Source of the DNA: Planctomycetales bacterium
GTDB lineage: Bacteria; Planctomycetota; Planctomycetia; Isosphaerales; Isosphaeraceae
NCBI GenBank assembly: GCA_027459775.1
Contig: DAIDHE010000276.1
Location: 1 to 32,345, forward strand
Length of the DNA stretch: 32,345 bases
Reading direction: 5' to 3'
Part shown: positions 1 to 7,721 of the stretch, piece by piece
Layout of the letters: every line of letters begins with the position of its first letter
How positions within the stretch are numbered: position 1 is the stretch's first letter
Position numbers and translations under genes: made by a program
The notes under the pieces: model-generated
What the model was told of the DNA's origin: nothing
Database searches by the model: none
Seen by the model: the letters and a program-made list of their open reading frames with translations, nothing else

Positions 1-835
1 GGCCGACTGGGTGATCGACCTGGGCCCCGAGGCGGGCGCTCGCGGGGGCGAAATCGTCGCCGCGGGGACGCCCGAGGCGATCGCCGGGGTCGCTCACAGC
101 CACACCGGCCGGCATCTGGCCCCGGTCCTGGCCGCCGGCCCCCATGAACCACGCCCCGAGGCCAAGATCGTCCTCAAGACGCCCCGAACCGGCTCGGCCA
201 AGACCCCCGTGACCGGCCCTCGTCTGGCCGCGCTCGCGGCCAGCGCGCGCGCGGCGGCCAACGGCGATCTCGCCACGGTCAAAACCCCCTGGGAAGCCGA
301 CGGCCGCGGCTGGCACACCGGCGGCCGACCCGCCAGGAACAGCCGCCCCACCCGCTGGGAAGGGGGCCTGCTCGCGCGCGTCGTCGACCAGATCGAAGCC
401 TACGCCGCCGAGATCCTCCAGGCCGTCGACGTCGCCGGCTTCCAACCCACCGATTGGTCTGAACGTGATTATGTGCGAATTCGACTGGCCAAACAGATCG
501 CCCTCGGGCTCCCCTTCTTTCATGCCACCACGTCCGGCGAGTGGGTCGTCATCCTGCGGTTTTACGTCCCCAGGCGAACCTTCAGCAGCGTCAAGCTCGA
601 GCGCCAGCTCGCCCTCAAGCCGTTCACCGAGCTCTTGCCCCCCGTCCTTTCCGACCTCTCACGACTGACCGTGAGCGACATCGGCCCCCACCAAGAAATC
701 ACGATCGTCGCCCATTCCGAGGCCGAAATCGCGACCGACCGATTCTCGATGTTCCTCCACGACGCCGTCCGCATGGCGCTCACGAACGGCGAACCCGATC
801 TCCTCTACCAAATCCCCAGCCGTTCCGTTTTTTGA
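1..835 (+). CDS. uvrA: UvrA excinuclease ABC subunit A, C-terminal part (5' end outside the window)
   Basis: The reading frame is open from the left edge and begins [20 protein letters not shown], followed by [22 protein letters not shown]. This is the highly conserved end of UvrA, the damage-recognition ATPase of nucleotide excision repair, just after its second ABC ATPase. In ordinary UvrA the protein stops soon after the TGxxLxPVL motif. Here it continues for about 230 residues: a basic Ala/Pro-rich linker, then a compact domain starting near [14 protein letters not shown] and ending at the TGA. That domain has regular hydrophobic patterning and Trp/Arg-rich strands, and I do not recognise it. 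The first visible in-frame start-like codon (GTG at 11) is internal and not a real start. UvrA identity is secure; the function of the extension is unknown. Confidence 0.9.
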   Translation, partial: ADWVIDLGPEAGARGGEIVAAGTPEAIAGVAHSHTGRHLAPVLAAGPHEPRPEAKIVLKTPRTGSAKTPVTGPRLAALAASARAAANGDLATVKTPWEADGRGWHTGGRPARNSRPTRWEGGLLARVVDQIEAYAAEILQAVDVAGFQPTDWSERDYVRIRLAKQIALGLPFFHATTSGEWVVILRFYVPRRTFSSVKLERQLALKPFTELLPPVLSDLSRLTVSDIGPHQEITIVAHSEAEIATDRFSMFLHDAVRMALTNGEPDLLYQIPSRSVF

Positions 836-934
836 TGACGAACGTCCACGCCGCGCACTGGGCCGGCGCGGCGAATGGTTGATCCTTCGCCGCCGCGGCC
901 CCTGGGCCGGTCCGGGATCCACCCCGATCAAAGC

Positions 935-1240
935 TCAAACATCGGAGAGGGATTGGTTTTTCACATATTCGCGTAAAACGCCGTCCATCCGCGACTGCCA
1001 ACCCTGGCCCGTGGATCGGAAGTAAGCCAGAACCTCGGGGCTGTAACGAATCGACACAAGGTGCTTCCTTGCCTTCGCTTTAGGACGTCCGCGCAGCGCC
1101 CGCATCGGGACCATGAGGGCGAGTTCCCGAGCCGTGAGCGGCTGGGCGTCGGGATCCGTTCTCGCCGCGGCGTTGATCGCCCGATCCTCTTCCAGCGTGG
1201 GTGGCACGATGGCCGGACGCTTAGATGTTTTGGACATCAT
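935..1240 (-). CDS. brnA: BrnA-family antitoxin (DUF4415)
   Basis: This 101-residue protein has the DUF4415/BrnA layout: a charged N-terminal half, then RGRPKAKARKHLVSIRYSP, a ribbon-helix-helix-like stretch, and the end motif GQGWQSRMDGVLREYVK. In known BrnTA systems BrnA neutralises the BrnT ribonuclease and represses the shared promoter. The start lies inside the end of the upstream brnT frame (20-bp overlap), which implies translational coupling. The order, toxin first and antitoxin second, is the usual BrnTA order. Family identification is confident. Repression of this particular promoter is inferred from the family. Confidence 0.85.
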   Translation of the reverse strand: MMSKTSKRPAIVPPTLEEDRAINAAARTDPDAQPLTARELALMVPMRALRGRPKAKARKHLVSIRYSPEVLAYFRSTGQGWQSRMDGVLREYVKNQSLSDV

Positions 1241-1490
1241 GCTTTACCTCACGACGATTGGCCTTGCGCAGGCTGATGATTCTTCGGACTCGGGCGCGGT
1301 CGACGAAGGCGACGTAAGAGAGAACCGCGTTCTTTGGTGCAAGCGCGATCACACGCTCCTCGTTGTAATCAAAACGGTCGTCGATCCACACGAGCGCCGC
1401 ATCCCAATCGAGCTCGCCCGCCAAATCCAGAGCAATGCCATGCTTCACACGGTTCGCGGCGCTCTTGGCTGGATCGAATTCGATTCGCAG
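1221..1490 (-). CDS. brnT: BrnT-family ribonuclease toxin, with apparent CTG start
   Basis: The frame reads RIEFDPAKSAANRVKHGIA, then LDWDAALVWIDDRFDYNEER, ending in RIISLRKANRREVKHDV. This is the full-length BrnT pattern (BrnT toxins are RelE-like RNases of about 90 residues). The codon at the family's usual Met position, 1488-1490 on the minus strand, is CTG, and an in-frame TAG lies only five codons further upstream (1503-1505). The first conventional start is GTG at 1448, which would remove the first beta strand and the conserved FDPAK. I therefore annotate from CTG and note that the gene may instead be N-terminally damaged. An ATG at about 1517 lies in another frame. No clear Shine-Dalgarno precedes either start. 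The gene overlaps brnA by 20 bp. BrnT identity is confident; the start is not. Confidence 0.75.
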   Translation of the reverse strand: MRIEFDPAKSAANRVKHGIALDLAGELDWDAALVWIDDRFDYNEERVIALAPKNAVLSYVAFVDRARVRRIISLRKANRREVKHDVQNI

Positions 1491-1566
1491 TTTATATTGT
1501 AGCTACCGAAAATCATGCGTCAAGCAAAGGATCGTCGAGACATCCGGGACCATCCCCAATCGAAAA

Positions 1567-3447
1567 TCAAAAATCCAAGCTCCCAAGGATTCGCTTGGCC
1601 TCGGCCCGGGCGCGCTCGAGATGGACCTGGGCCTGGGCGAGATTTCCCTGGGCCTGGAAGATTTCGGCCTGGTTTTTGAGGGCGAGGATGATGTCGGGGT
1701 GATTCGCCCCTCGCGAGCACTGGACGCTGTGGGCGTAGGCGAAGGCGTATTCCTCGGCCTCGGCCAATCGGCCCAGCTTGAGCAGCACCCGGCTGTAGCG
1801 ATAGACCGAGCGCAGGGTGTCGGGATGGTCGCGGGCCAGGACGCGGCGGCGGTCGGCGACGTTTTGCTTGAGGACGGACTCGGCGTCTCGGGTTTCGCCC
1901 AGGGCGAAGAGAGCCTGGCCTAGCCGTTCGGCGGCCTCGAGCGCGACCGGGTCGTCGGGCCCGAGCGCCCGGCGGGCTTCATCAAGGTTTTGTCGCAAGA
2001 GCGCGACCGCCTGGTCACTTTTGTCGGTCTGGATCAAGAGCACGCCCAGCAGATTGGCCACGCGCAGAGTCGGCCGGGCGCGGGGGCCGAGCTGCTCTTG
2101 AGCGAGCCGGCGGGCGATCGTGAGGTGCGTCTCCGCGCGGTCGTACTGGGCCAGGGCCAGATACGCGCCTCCCAGCGTTTCACGGACGGCGGCCTCGACG
2201 TCGGGCTGCCCTTCAAGCCAGCCCCCAAGCTGCGCCGACGCACGATCGAGCAGCTCGCGGACCGAGAGATTCTTGCCAAGCGGATCGTTCTCGGGCGAGG
2301 CCGCCGATAACAGCCGTTGGTTCAAAAGCTGATTGATCGTCTCGGCCTTGCGCCGTTCCGATTCGGCCTCGCGCCATTTCCAGGCCACCCCCGCGAATCC
2401 ACCCAGAAACGAGCCGACGACCAGGACCGCGGCGGCGGCGAGCGCCTTGTTCCGCCGGCACCACATCCCCAGCCGCGCGATCGAGCTCACCGGCCGCGCC
2501 TGGATCGGAACGCCGGCGAGATAACGCTCGAGATCGAGCGCCAGCTCGAGCGCGCTCGAGTACCGGCGTTTGGGGTCTTTTTCCAGGCATTTGAGACAGA
2601 TTGTCTCGAGATCGCGGTTGATCCGGGGATTCCTGAGCGAGGGTGGTTCGGGGTTGGCTTCGCGGACCTTGTCGAGGGTGTCGACCAGGGTGGTGCCGCG
2701 GAACGGGGCGTTGCCCGAGAGCAGGGCGTAGAGAATCGTCCCCAGGCCGTGGACGTCGGTCGCCGTGGTGAGGGGCTCGTCGCCCCCCGCCACCTGCTCG
2801 GGCGACATGTACGAGGGGGTGCCGACGATCGCGCCCGGATGCGAGAGATTGACGTCGCCGTCGAGTTTCCTCGCCAGGCCAAAGTCGGTGACATGGGGTT
2901 CGCCGCGGTCGTCGATCAGGATGTTGGCGGGTTTCAGGTCGCGATGCAGGATCCCGCGCTGATGGGCATGATGGATGGCATGGGCGACCTTGGCCGCGAC
3001 CTGGGCCAATCGGCGGGGTTCGGCCTGATAGTCGGCCAGGCGGTGGTCGAGGCTCGTGCCGGTGATGAGCTTCATGCTGAAGTACGGCAGTCCCCGCGCC
3101 TGGCCGACCTCGTGGATCGGCACGATGTGGGGGTGGTCCAACCGGGCGACGGCCTCGGCCTCGTTTTGGAACCGGACCCGCTCGATGTCGCTGACCAGAT
3201 CCCGCGAGCGAATCACCTTGAGCGCGACCTCGCGCCCGAGGGCGACCTGGCGCGCCTTGTAGACCACCCCCATGCCTCCCTTGCCGAGCTCGCCCAGGAT
3301 CTCGTACCCGGCAACCGCGAAGTCCCAATGGAGCTCGGTGGCGGCGAGCTCGGCGAGCTCACGTTCGGGGTGGGCGTGGACCGTCGAGGCGTCAAGATCG
3401 GGCGCGGCCGACGAATCGATCGTCTCACGCGTATCGCCCTCGGCCAT
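1567..3447 (-). CDS. PknB-type Ser/Thr protein kinase with transmembrane segment and C-terminal TPR repeats
   Basis: The predicted 626-residue protein has a complete Hanks-type kinase domain at about residues 48-310: glycine loop GELGKGGMGVVYKA, ATP-binding Lys77 in VALKV, catalytic loop HRDLKPAN (Asp170), DFG at 188-190 and SPEQ in the activation segment. One hydrophobic helix at about 335-356 follows. The rest is amphipathic helical repeats with the TPR rhythm (for example QYDRAETHLTIARRLAQ). Kinase in the cytoplasm, anchor, and extracytoplasmic TPR sensor is a frequent planctomycete signalling architecture. I chose ATG 3447 because AGGGG lies 7 nt upstream. The longer frame to 3573 adds Arg/Ala-rich sequence of non-coding character. 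The target is unknown. The gene is divergent from the DUF1559 gene. Confidence 0.9.
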   Translation of the reverse strand: MAEGDTRETIDSSAAPDLDASTVHAHPERELAELAATELHWDFAVAGYEILGELGKGGMGVVYKARQVALGREVALKVIRSRDLVSDIERVRFQNEAEAVARLDHPHIVPIHEVGQARGLPYFSMKLITGTSLDHRLADYQAEPRRLAQVAAKVAHAIHHAHQRGILHRDLKPANILIDDRGEPHVTDFGLARKLDGDVNLSHPGAIVGTPSYMSPEQVAGGDEPLTTATDVHGLGTILYALLSGNAPFRGTTLVDTLDKVREANPEPPSLRNPRINRDLETICLKCLEKDPKRRYSSALELALDLERYLAGVPIQARPVSSIARLGMWCRRNKALAAAAVLVVGSFLGGFAGVAWKWREAESERRKAETINQLLNQRLLSAASPENDPLGKNLSVRELLDRASAQLGGWLEGQPDVEAAVRETLGGAYLALAQYDRAETHLTIARRLAQEQLGPRARPTLRVANLLGVLLIQTDKSDQAVALLRQNLDEARRALGPDDPVALEAAERLGQALFALGETRDAESVLKQNVADRRRVLARDHPDTLRSVYRYSRVLLKLGRLAEAEEYAFAYAHSVQCSRGANHPDIILALKNQAEIFQAQGNLAQAQVHLERARAEAKRILGSLDF

Positions 3448-3675
3448 GCTTGAGCCCCTGTCATGAATCAGGATGCCTGATCTCGTGAGCGCCTGATCGC
3501 CAGAGCCTAACCGCCTCGTCGCCCGGAAACCAGCGCGGGCGCCGAAGGCCCGAGCGGTCTCGGCTCGCCGCATTCGTCATCATCCTCGCCAGCCGCCGAG
3601 CGGCTCGGCCCGGTTCCTCCTTCCATCACACCCGCCGCGGAAACCCGCGCCGGGCCGGGCCAAGAGAGAAAAGCC

Positions 3676-3705
3676 TTGCGTCCCAGCCCGGCCCGGCCAT
3701 TATAT
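3676..3705 (+). promoter_or_regulatory. Candidate promoter of the DUF1559 gene
   Basis: TTGCGT (3676-3681) and TTATAT (3700-3705) are 18 bp apart, in the only AT-rich patch of an otherwise very GC-rich divergent region. The inferred transcript start would be about 20-25 bp before the ATG at 3738. This is a match by eye to the sigma-70 consensus only. Confidence 0.35.
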
Positions 3706-3737
3706 TTCATGCGGGATCAAAAGAAGAGAACCACCCC

Positions 3738-4760
3738 ATGCCGCGCCGCCGAGTGGGTTTCACACTGATCGAGCTCCTGGTCGTGATCGCGATCATCGCG
3801 GTCCTGATCGCGCTTTTACTGCCCGCGGTACAGGCCGCCCGCGAGGCCGCCAGACGCGTCCAGTGCACGAACGGCATGAAACAGATCGGCCTGGCAATCC
3901 ATAATTATATCTCGTCATTTAATTGTTTGCCGCCGGTCGGAAGCGTCGACGTCAATTTCAATTCGATGGGCACGGGATTCGTCCCCCAGACGGCGTCGGT
4001 GCACCTGCGGCTGACCAATTATCTCGAACAGCGAGCGGTCTACGACGCCTACAACTTCATGCTTGGCGACGTGGTGAACGGCAACTCGGTGGCGGCCAAC
4101 ACGACGGTGATGTCGACGTTGATCCCCGGCTATCTCTGTCCATCGGATTCGAACCCGGGCACCAATCTGAACCTGGTGGTGGGCTATAGCGCGCGGGCGA
4201 CGACGGTGAATTACGCGGCCAATGGCGGGGCCAACCGCCAGAATTACGGCGGCTACACGACCGGGACGGCCTGGTGGCTCGGTGGCAACACCTACTACGG
4301 CCGCCGGGTCGCGCTCGCCGGCGTCACCGACGGCACCAGCAACACCGCCGCCTTCGGCGAATGGGTCAAGGGCAAGGCCGGCCAGAATTCGCCAGGCGAA
4401 AACCTGGTCTACGCCATCAGCCAGCTCGCGAACGGCGGCTCGGCCGGCGACGTCGCGATCTGCACCCAGTCGACGACTCCGCTCTGGGATTTCAAGGGCG
4501 AATACTGGACCCTCCAGGACACCGGCCGGGGCGGGCCGTATTATCATGTGATGCCCCCCAATCAGCACGCCTGCTCGGTGACGGCGGCCTTCGGGACCGT
4601 CGATTCGTTCATCGGCTCGAGCTCGTTTCACCCCGGCGGCGCGAACGCGCTTTTGCTCGACGGCTCGGTGCGATTCGTCAAGTCGAGCATCGCCCTCGCC
4701 ACCTGGATCGCGCTCGGCACCCGCGCTGGCAACGAAGTGATCAGCGCCGACGCCCTGTAA
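3738..4760 (+). CDS. DUF1559 domain protein with type IV prepilin-like N-terminus
   Basis: A short basic leader (MPRRRV) is followed by [14 protein letters not shown] and a long hydrophobic helix ending [15 protein letters not shown]. This is the prepilin cleavage and methylation motif plus the AREAARR signature of the planctomycete DUF1559 family. The middle contains the usual NYAANGG and [14 protein letters not shown] segments. The end carries [19 protein letters not shown], the H-x9-DG motif typical of the family. Its 340 residues match the normal family length. Such proteins are predicted to be processed by a prepilin peptidase and displayed through a pseudopilus-like route; their biochemical role is unknown and planctomycetes carry many paralogues. 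An AGAAGAGA stretch upstream is a weak ribosome-binding site. The nucleoside hydrolase gene follows after 31 bp. Confidence 0.93.
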   Translation: MPRRRVGFTLIELLVVIAIIAVLIALLLPAVQAAREAARRVQCTNGMKQIGLAIHNYISSFNCLPPVGSVDVNFNSMGTGFVPQTASVHLRLTNYLEQRAVYDAYNFMLGDVVNGNSVAANTTVMSTLIPGYLCPSDSNPGTNLNLVVGYSARATTVNYAANGGANRQNYGGYTTGTAWWLGGNTYYGRRVALAGVTDGTSNTAAFGEWVKGKAGQNSPGENLVYAISQLANGGSAGDVAICTQSTTPLWDFKGEYWTLQDTGRGGPYYHVMPPNQHACSVTAAFGTVDSFIGSSSFHPGGANALLLDGSVRFVKSSIALATWIALGTRAGNEVISADAL

Positions 4761-4791
4761 ACCGCGGCCTTTCCTTGATACCATCGCGACC

Positions 4792-5820
4792 ATGAACACC
4801 ACGACCCGCATCCGCGCGGCACTGGCCCTTGCGATCGTCATTCTGATGGACCGCGCCAGCCTGGCCCGAGCGGGTGAACCGATCCCGCTCATCTTCGATA
4901 CCGACATCTGCGGCGACTGCGACGACGTGCTGGCGCTGGGCATGATCCACGCCCTCCAGTCGCGCGGGCAATGCCGGCTTCTGGCGGTGACCGTGAGCGT
5001 CCAGCATCCCCAGGCGGCCCCGTTCGTCGACGCGGTCAATACGTTCTACAAACGCGGCTCGATCCCCATCGGCGCGGTCGGTCCGGGCGGCGTCGTCGAA
5101 AAAAGCGCATTCCTTTCGCTGGTCGACGAAAAAGACGCCGCCGGCCGCTCGCGCTATCCCCACGACCTCGACCCCAAACAGGTTCCCGCCGCCGTCGACC
5201 TCTTGCGCTCGACCCTGGCCGCCCAGCCCGATCACAGCGTGGTCATGATCCAGGTGGGCTTTTTCACCAACCTGGCCCGGCTGCTCGAATCCGGCCCCGA
5301 CGCCCACTCGCCCCTGACCGGGCGCGCGCTCCTCGAACGCAAGGTCCGCCTCTTGTCGCTCATGGCGGGCGCGTTCCAGCCGATTGACGGCGACCCCCAC
5401 TACCGCGAATACAACGTCGTCCGCGACGTCAAAAGCGCCCGGATCGTCGCCGACATGTGGCCCACGCCCATGATTTACAGCGGCTTCGAGATCGGGATCG
5501 CGCTCCCTTATCCGGCCTCGAGCATCGAGCGCGACTTCACCTACGCCCGGCCCCATCCCCTCGAGGACGCCTATCGCCGCCGCAACCCGCCGCCGCACAA
5601 CAGGCCCACCTGGGACTTGACCAGCGTCCTCGCCGCCGTCGAGCCAGACCGCGGCTATTTCGATCTCTCGCCCCAGGGAAAGGTCAAGATCGCCGCCGAC
5701 GGCTCGACGACCTTCACCACCGACCCCGCCGGCCGGCATCAATACCTGATCCTCCGCGATGCCCAGAGACCGCGCGTGCTGGAAGCCCTGGTCCAGCTCT
5801 CAAGCCAACCCCCCGCTTGA
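4792..5820 (+). CDS. Exported nucleoside hydrolase (IUNH family)
   Basis: The 342-residue protein starts with a signal-peptide-like segment (a basic start, then LALAIVILM, with a likely cleavage site near ARAGEP). It then has LIFDTDICGDCDDVLALGMI at about 33-52. The clustered aspartates (36, 38, 42, 44, 45) are the Ca2+-binding active-site motif of inosine/uridine-preferring nucleoside hydrolases, in the spaced DTDxGxDxDD variant found in many secreted bacterial members. Such enzymes cleave the N-glycosidic bond of ribonucleosides to give ribose and base. Export suggests scavenging of external nucleosides, which is an inference. It may share a transcript with the DUF1559 gene, but no functional link is apparent. 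It ends 29 bp from the convergent ABC permease gene. Confidence 0.88.
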   Translation: MNTTTRIRAALALAIVILMDRASLARAGEPIPLIFDTDICGDCDDVLALGMIHALQSRGQCRLLAVTVSVQHPQAAPFVDAVNTFYKRGSIPIGAVGPGGVVEKSAFLSLVDEKDAAGRSRYPHDLDPKQVPAAVDLLRSTLAAQPDHSVVMIQVGFFTNLARLLESGPDAHSPLTGRALLERKVRLLSLMAGAFQPIDGDPHYREYNVVRDVKSARIVADMWPTPMIYSGFEIGIALPYPASSIERDFTYARPHPLEDAYRRRNPPPHNRPTWDLTSVLAAVEPDRGYFDLSPQGKVKIAADGSTTFTTDPAGRHQYLILRDAQRPRVLEALVQLSSQPPA

Positions 5821-5849
5821 TCCGCGAATGGGTCGCGCCCAGGGAAGTC

Positions 5850-6632
5850 TCAAGAATCCCGCAGGCCGCGTTCGCGGCTTTTGTCGAACATCCGGGCGAA
5901 AAAGACGATCGAGGCGGTGAGGTAGACGACGTTGAGGGCCAGCGAGGCGAAGAGGGCCGGCCAGGGGGTGGGCCCGCCTCTCAAGATCTGCCGCATTCCC
6001 TCGAAGACATAGGTCATCGGCAGCGCCCTCGCCAGCCATTGCCCCCAGACGGGTAGCGCCTCGATCGGATAAAAGACAGCGCTGAAGGGCGCGAGCAAAA
6101 ACCCCAGCATCCAGGCCAAACCCTGCAAACGCCGGCCGTAATAGATGATGAGCGCCGACGACGTGAAACCCATGAACCACCCCGACATCATCAGCGAAAA
6201 CAAGAACGGCGGCAGCATCCAGCCGACGACGAAAATGTTGAGCCGATAGAGCAGGTAAACCGTGCCAACCCCGACCACCAGCGTGAGCACGTTCTTGATG
6301 ACCCCGAGCGCGACCAGGCTCAAGGCCCACTCGTGGACGTTGAGCGGGGTGGCGAACAGATTGGCGAGATTCTGATTCCAGAATTCCTCGAGCAGATTGA
6401 CCGAGATTTCATAGCTGGCGCGCCAGACGACCTGCCAGAAAACCACGGCGGTGAGCACGACCAGGGCCAGGAACGGAACGTGGCCCCGGGTGGTCTCGAG
6501 CCATCGCGTGGTGAGCCCCCAGATCAGCAAGTCCATCACCGGCCAGTAAATCGCCTCGGCCCAGCTTTCGAGTGTTCGCGGGAACATATAAAGGTGCCGC
6601 ATGATCATGGCGGCCACGCGGCTCGGGCTCAT
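5850..6632 (-). CDS. ABC-2 type exporter permease
   Basis: This is a 260-residue membrane protein with about six hydrophobic helices, among them FLALVVLTAVVFWQVVW, VLTLVVGVGTVYLLYRL and the conserved PFSAVFYPIEALPVWGQWLARALPMTYVFEGMR region shortly before the end. The Y-P-x-x-x-L-P...P-L-T/M-Y pattern is characteristic of ABC-2 permeases that export drugs, polysaccharides or lipids. Its ATG overlaps the stop of the ATPase gene (ATGA at 6629-6632), so the two are translationally coupled and form one transporter. The substrate cannot be deduced. Confidence 0.9.
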   Translation of the reverse strand: MSPSRVAAMIMRHLYMFPRTLESWAEAIYWPVMDLLIWGLTTRWLETTRGHVPFLALVVLTAVVFWQVVWRASYEISVNLLEEFWNQNLANLFATPLNVHEWALSLVALGVIKNVLTLVVGVGTVYLLYRLNIFVVGWMLPPFLFSLMMSGWFMGFTSSALIIYYGRRLQGLAWMLGFLLAPFSAVFYPIEALPVWGQWLARALPMTYVFEGMRQILRGGPTPWPALFASLALNVVYLTASIVFFARMFDKSRERGLRDS

Positions 6633-7585
6633 CGGGGGCCCCCGTTCGCGGCGGACGAGCGGCTGAGCTTGAGAAAATAGTCCTCGAGCGTGGGTTTCTG
6701 AACGGCGAAATCGTCGTAGAGAACCCGGTGGGCGGCGAGATCGGCCAGGAACCCGGCCAGTCCGCGCAGGTCGAGCTCGATTTCGAGCGTATCGGCCTGG
6801 ACGGTGGTCGTGAGCCCCAGGGCCGCCGCGCGGGCGATCGCGCGGTCGAGCCCGGCGGTCATGCGCAGGCGCAGCCGGGCGGCCGCGGCCGAGGCCGCCA
6901 GCTCGTCGGGCGTCCCGCTCCCCGCGATCCGCCCGCGATCGAGGAAGATCACCCGGTCGCAGAGCCGGGCGACCTCGTCCATGTTGTGCGACGTGAACAC
7001 GATCGAGACCCCTTCAGCCTCGCGCTGTTCGCGGACGAATTCACGGACCTCGACCGCGATGTCGGGGTCGAGCGACGCCGTCGGCTCGTCCAGAAGCGCC
7101 ACCCGCGGCCGCGACAGAAACGCCTTGGCCAGCGTCACCCGGGTCGTCTGACCGGCCGACAGACCCTCCATGGTCCGCTTCTTGAGGTCGAGCACTCCGA
7201 ATCGCTCGAGCAGCTCCTCGATCCGACGCGCCCGAACCGATCGCTCAACACCGTACAGCCGGCCAAAGACGTCCAGGTTCTCGCCCACCGTCAGCCGCCG
7301 CGGCAGCCGCGAATAGGCGCTCGCGAACCCCACCTGGCGCAAGATGCTCGCCCGCGCGTGCTCGAGCGATTCGCCCCAATACAGAATCCGCCCCGACGAC
7401 GGCTTCAAGGTCGACAGCAGCATCTGGATCGTCGTCGTCTTGCCCGCGCCGTTGGGGCCCAGGAGCCCCAGAATCTCGCCCTGACCAAGCGCGAACGACA
7501 GCCGATCAACGGCTGTCACCGGCGTCTTGCCCCGAAACACCTTGCTGAGCTCGACGACCTCGAGCGCAGGCCCATCCATCGCCAC
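6629..7585 (-). CDS. ABC transporter ATP-binding protein (ABC-2 exporter)
   Basis: The 318-residue protein carries Walker A GPNGAGKT (about 43-50), the signature LSAGQTTRVTLAKAF (Ala instead of the commoner second Gly), Walker B VALLDEPTASLDP and the switch His in FTSHNMDEV. This is the DrrA/CcmA-like subgroup that pairs with ABC-2 permeases. A C-terminal domain of about 90 residues follows. GTG 7585 is used because GAGGTGAT lies directly upstream; an ATG two codons in is an alternative. It lies 136 bp downstream of the propeller gene on the same strand, so read-through from that gene is possible. Confidence 0.92.
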   Translation of the reverse strand: MAMDGPALEVVELSKVFRGKTPVTAVDRLSFALGQGEILGLLGPNGAGKTTTIQMLLSTLKPSSGRILYWGESLEHARASILRQVGFASAYSRLPRRLTVGENLDVFGRLYGVERSVRARRIEELLERFGVLDLKKRTMEGLSAGQTTRVTLAKAFLSRPRVALLDEPTASLDPDIAVEVREFVREQREAEGVSIVFTSHNMDEVARLCDRVIFLDRGRIAGSGTPDELAASAAAARLRLRMTAGLDRAIARAAALGLTTTVQADTLEIELDLRGLAGFLADLAAHRVLYDDFAVQKPTLEDYFLKLSRSSAANGGPR

Positions 7586-7721
7586 GCATCACCTCGAGCC
7601 CTTCCCACCCCCACGATCGCAGGAACTCCCCGGGGCCCTGGACACAAGGCCGACCCTCCGGTTCACACCGGCCTCGATCGGCTCAGCCCCTGGTCGCCCG
7701 GGGAATCGAACGTCAAGAATC

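Noticed and set aside
2317-3453. Plus-strand frame antisense to the kinase gene
   Set aside because: The kinase motifs on the minus strand are complete and the plus product has none.
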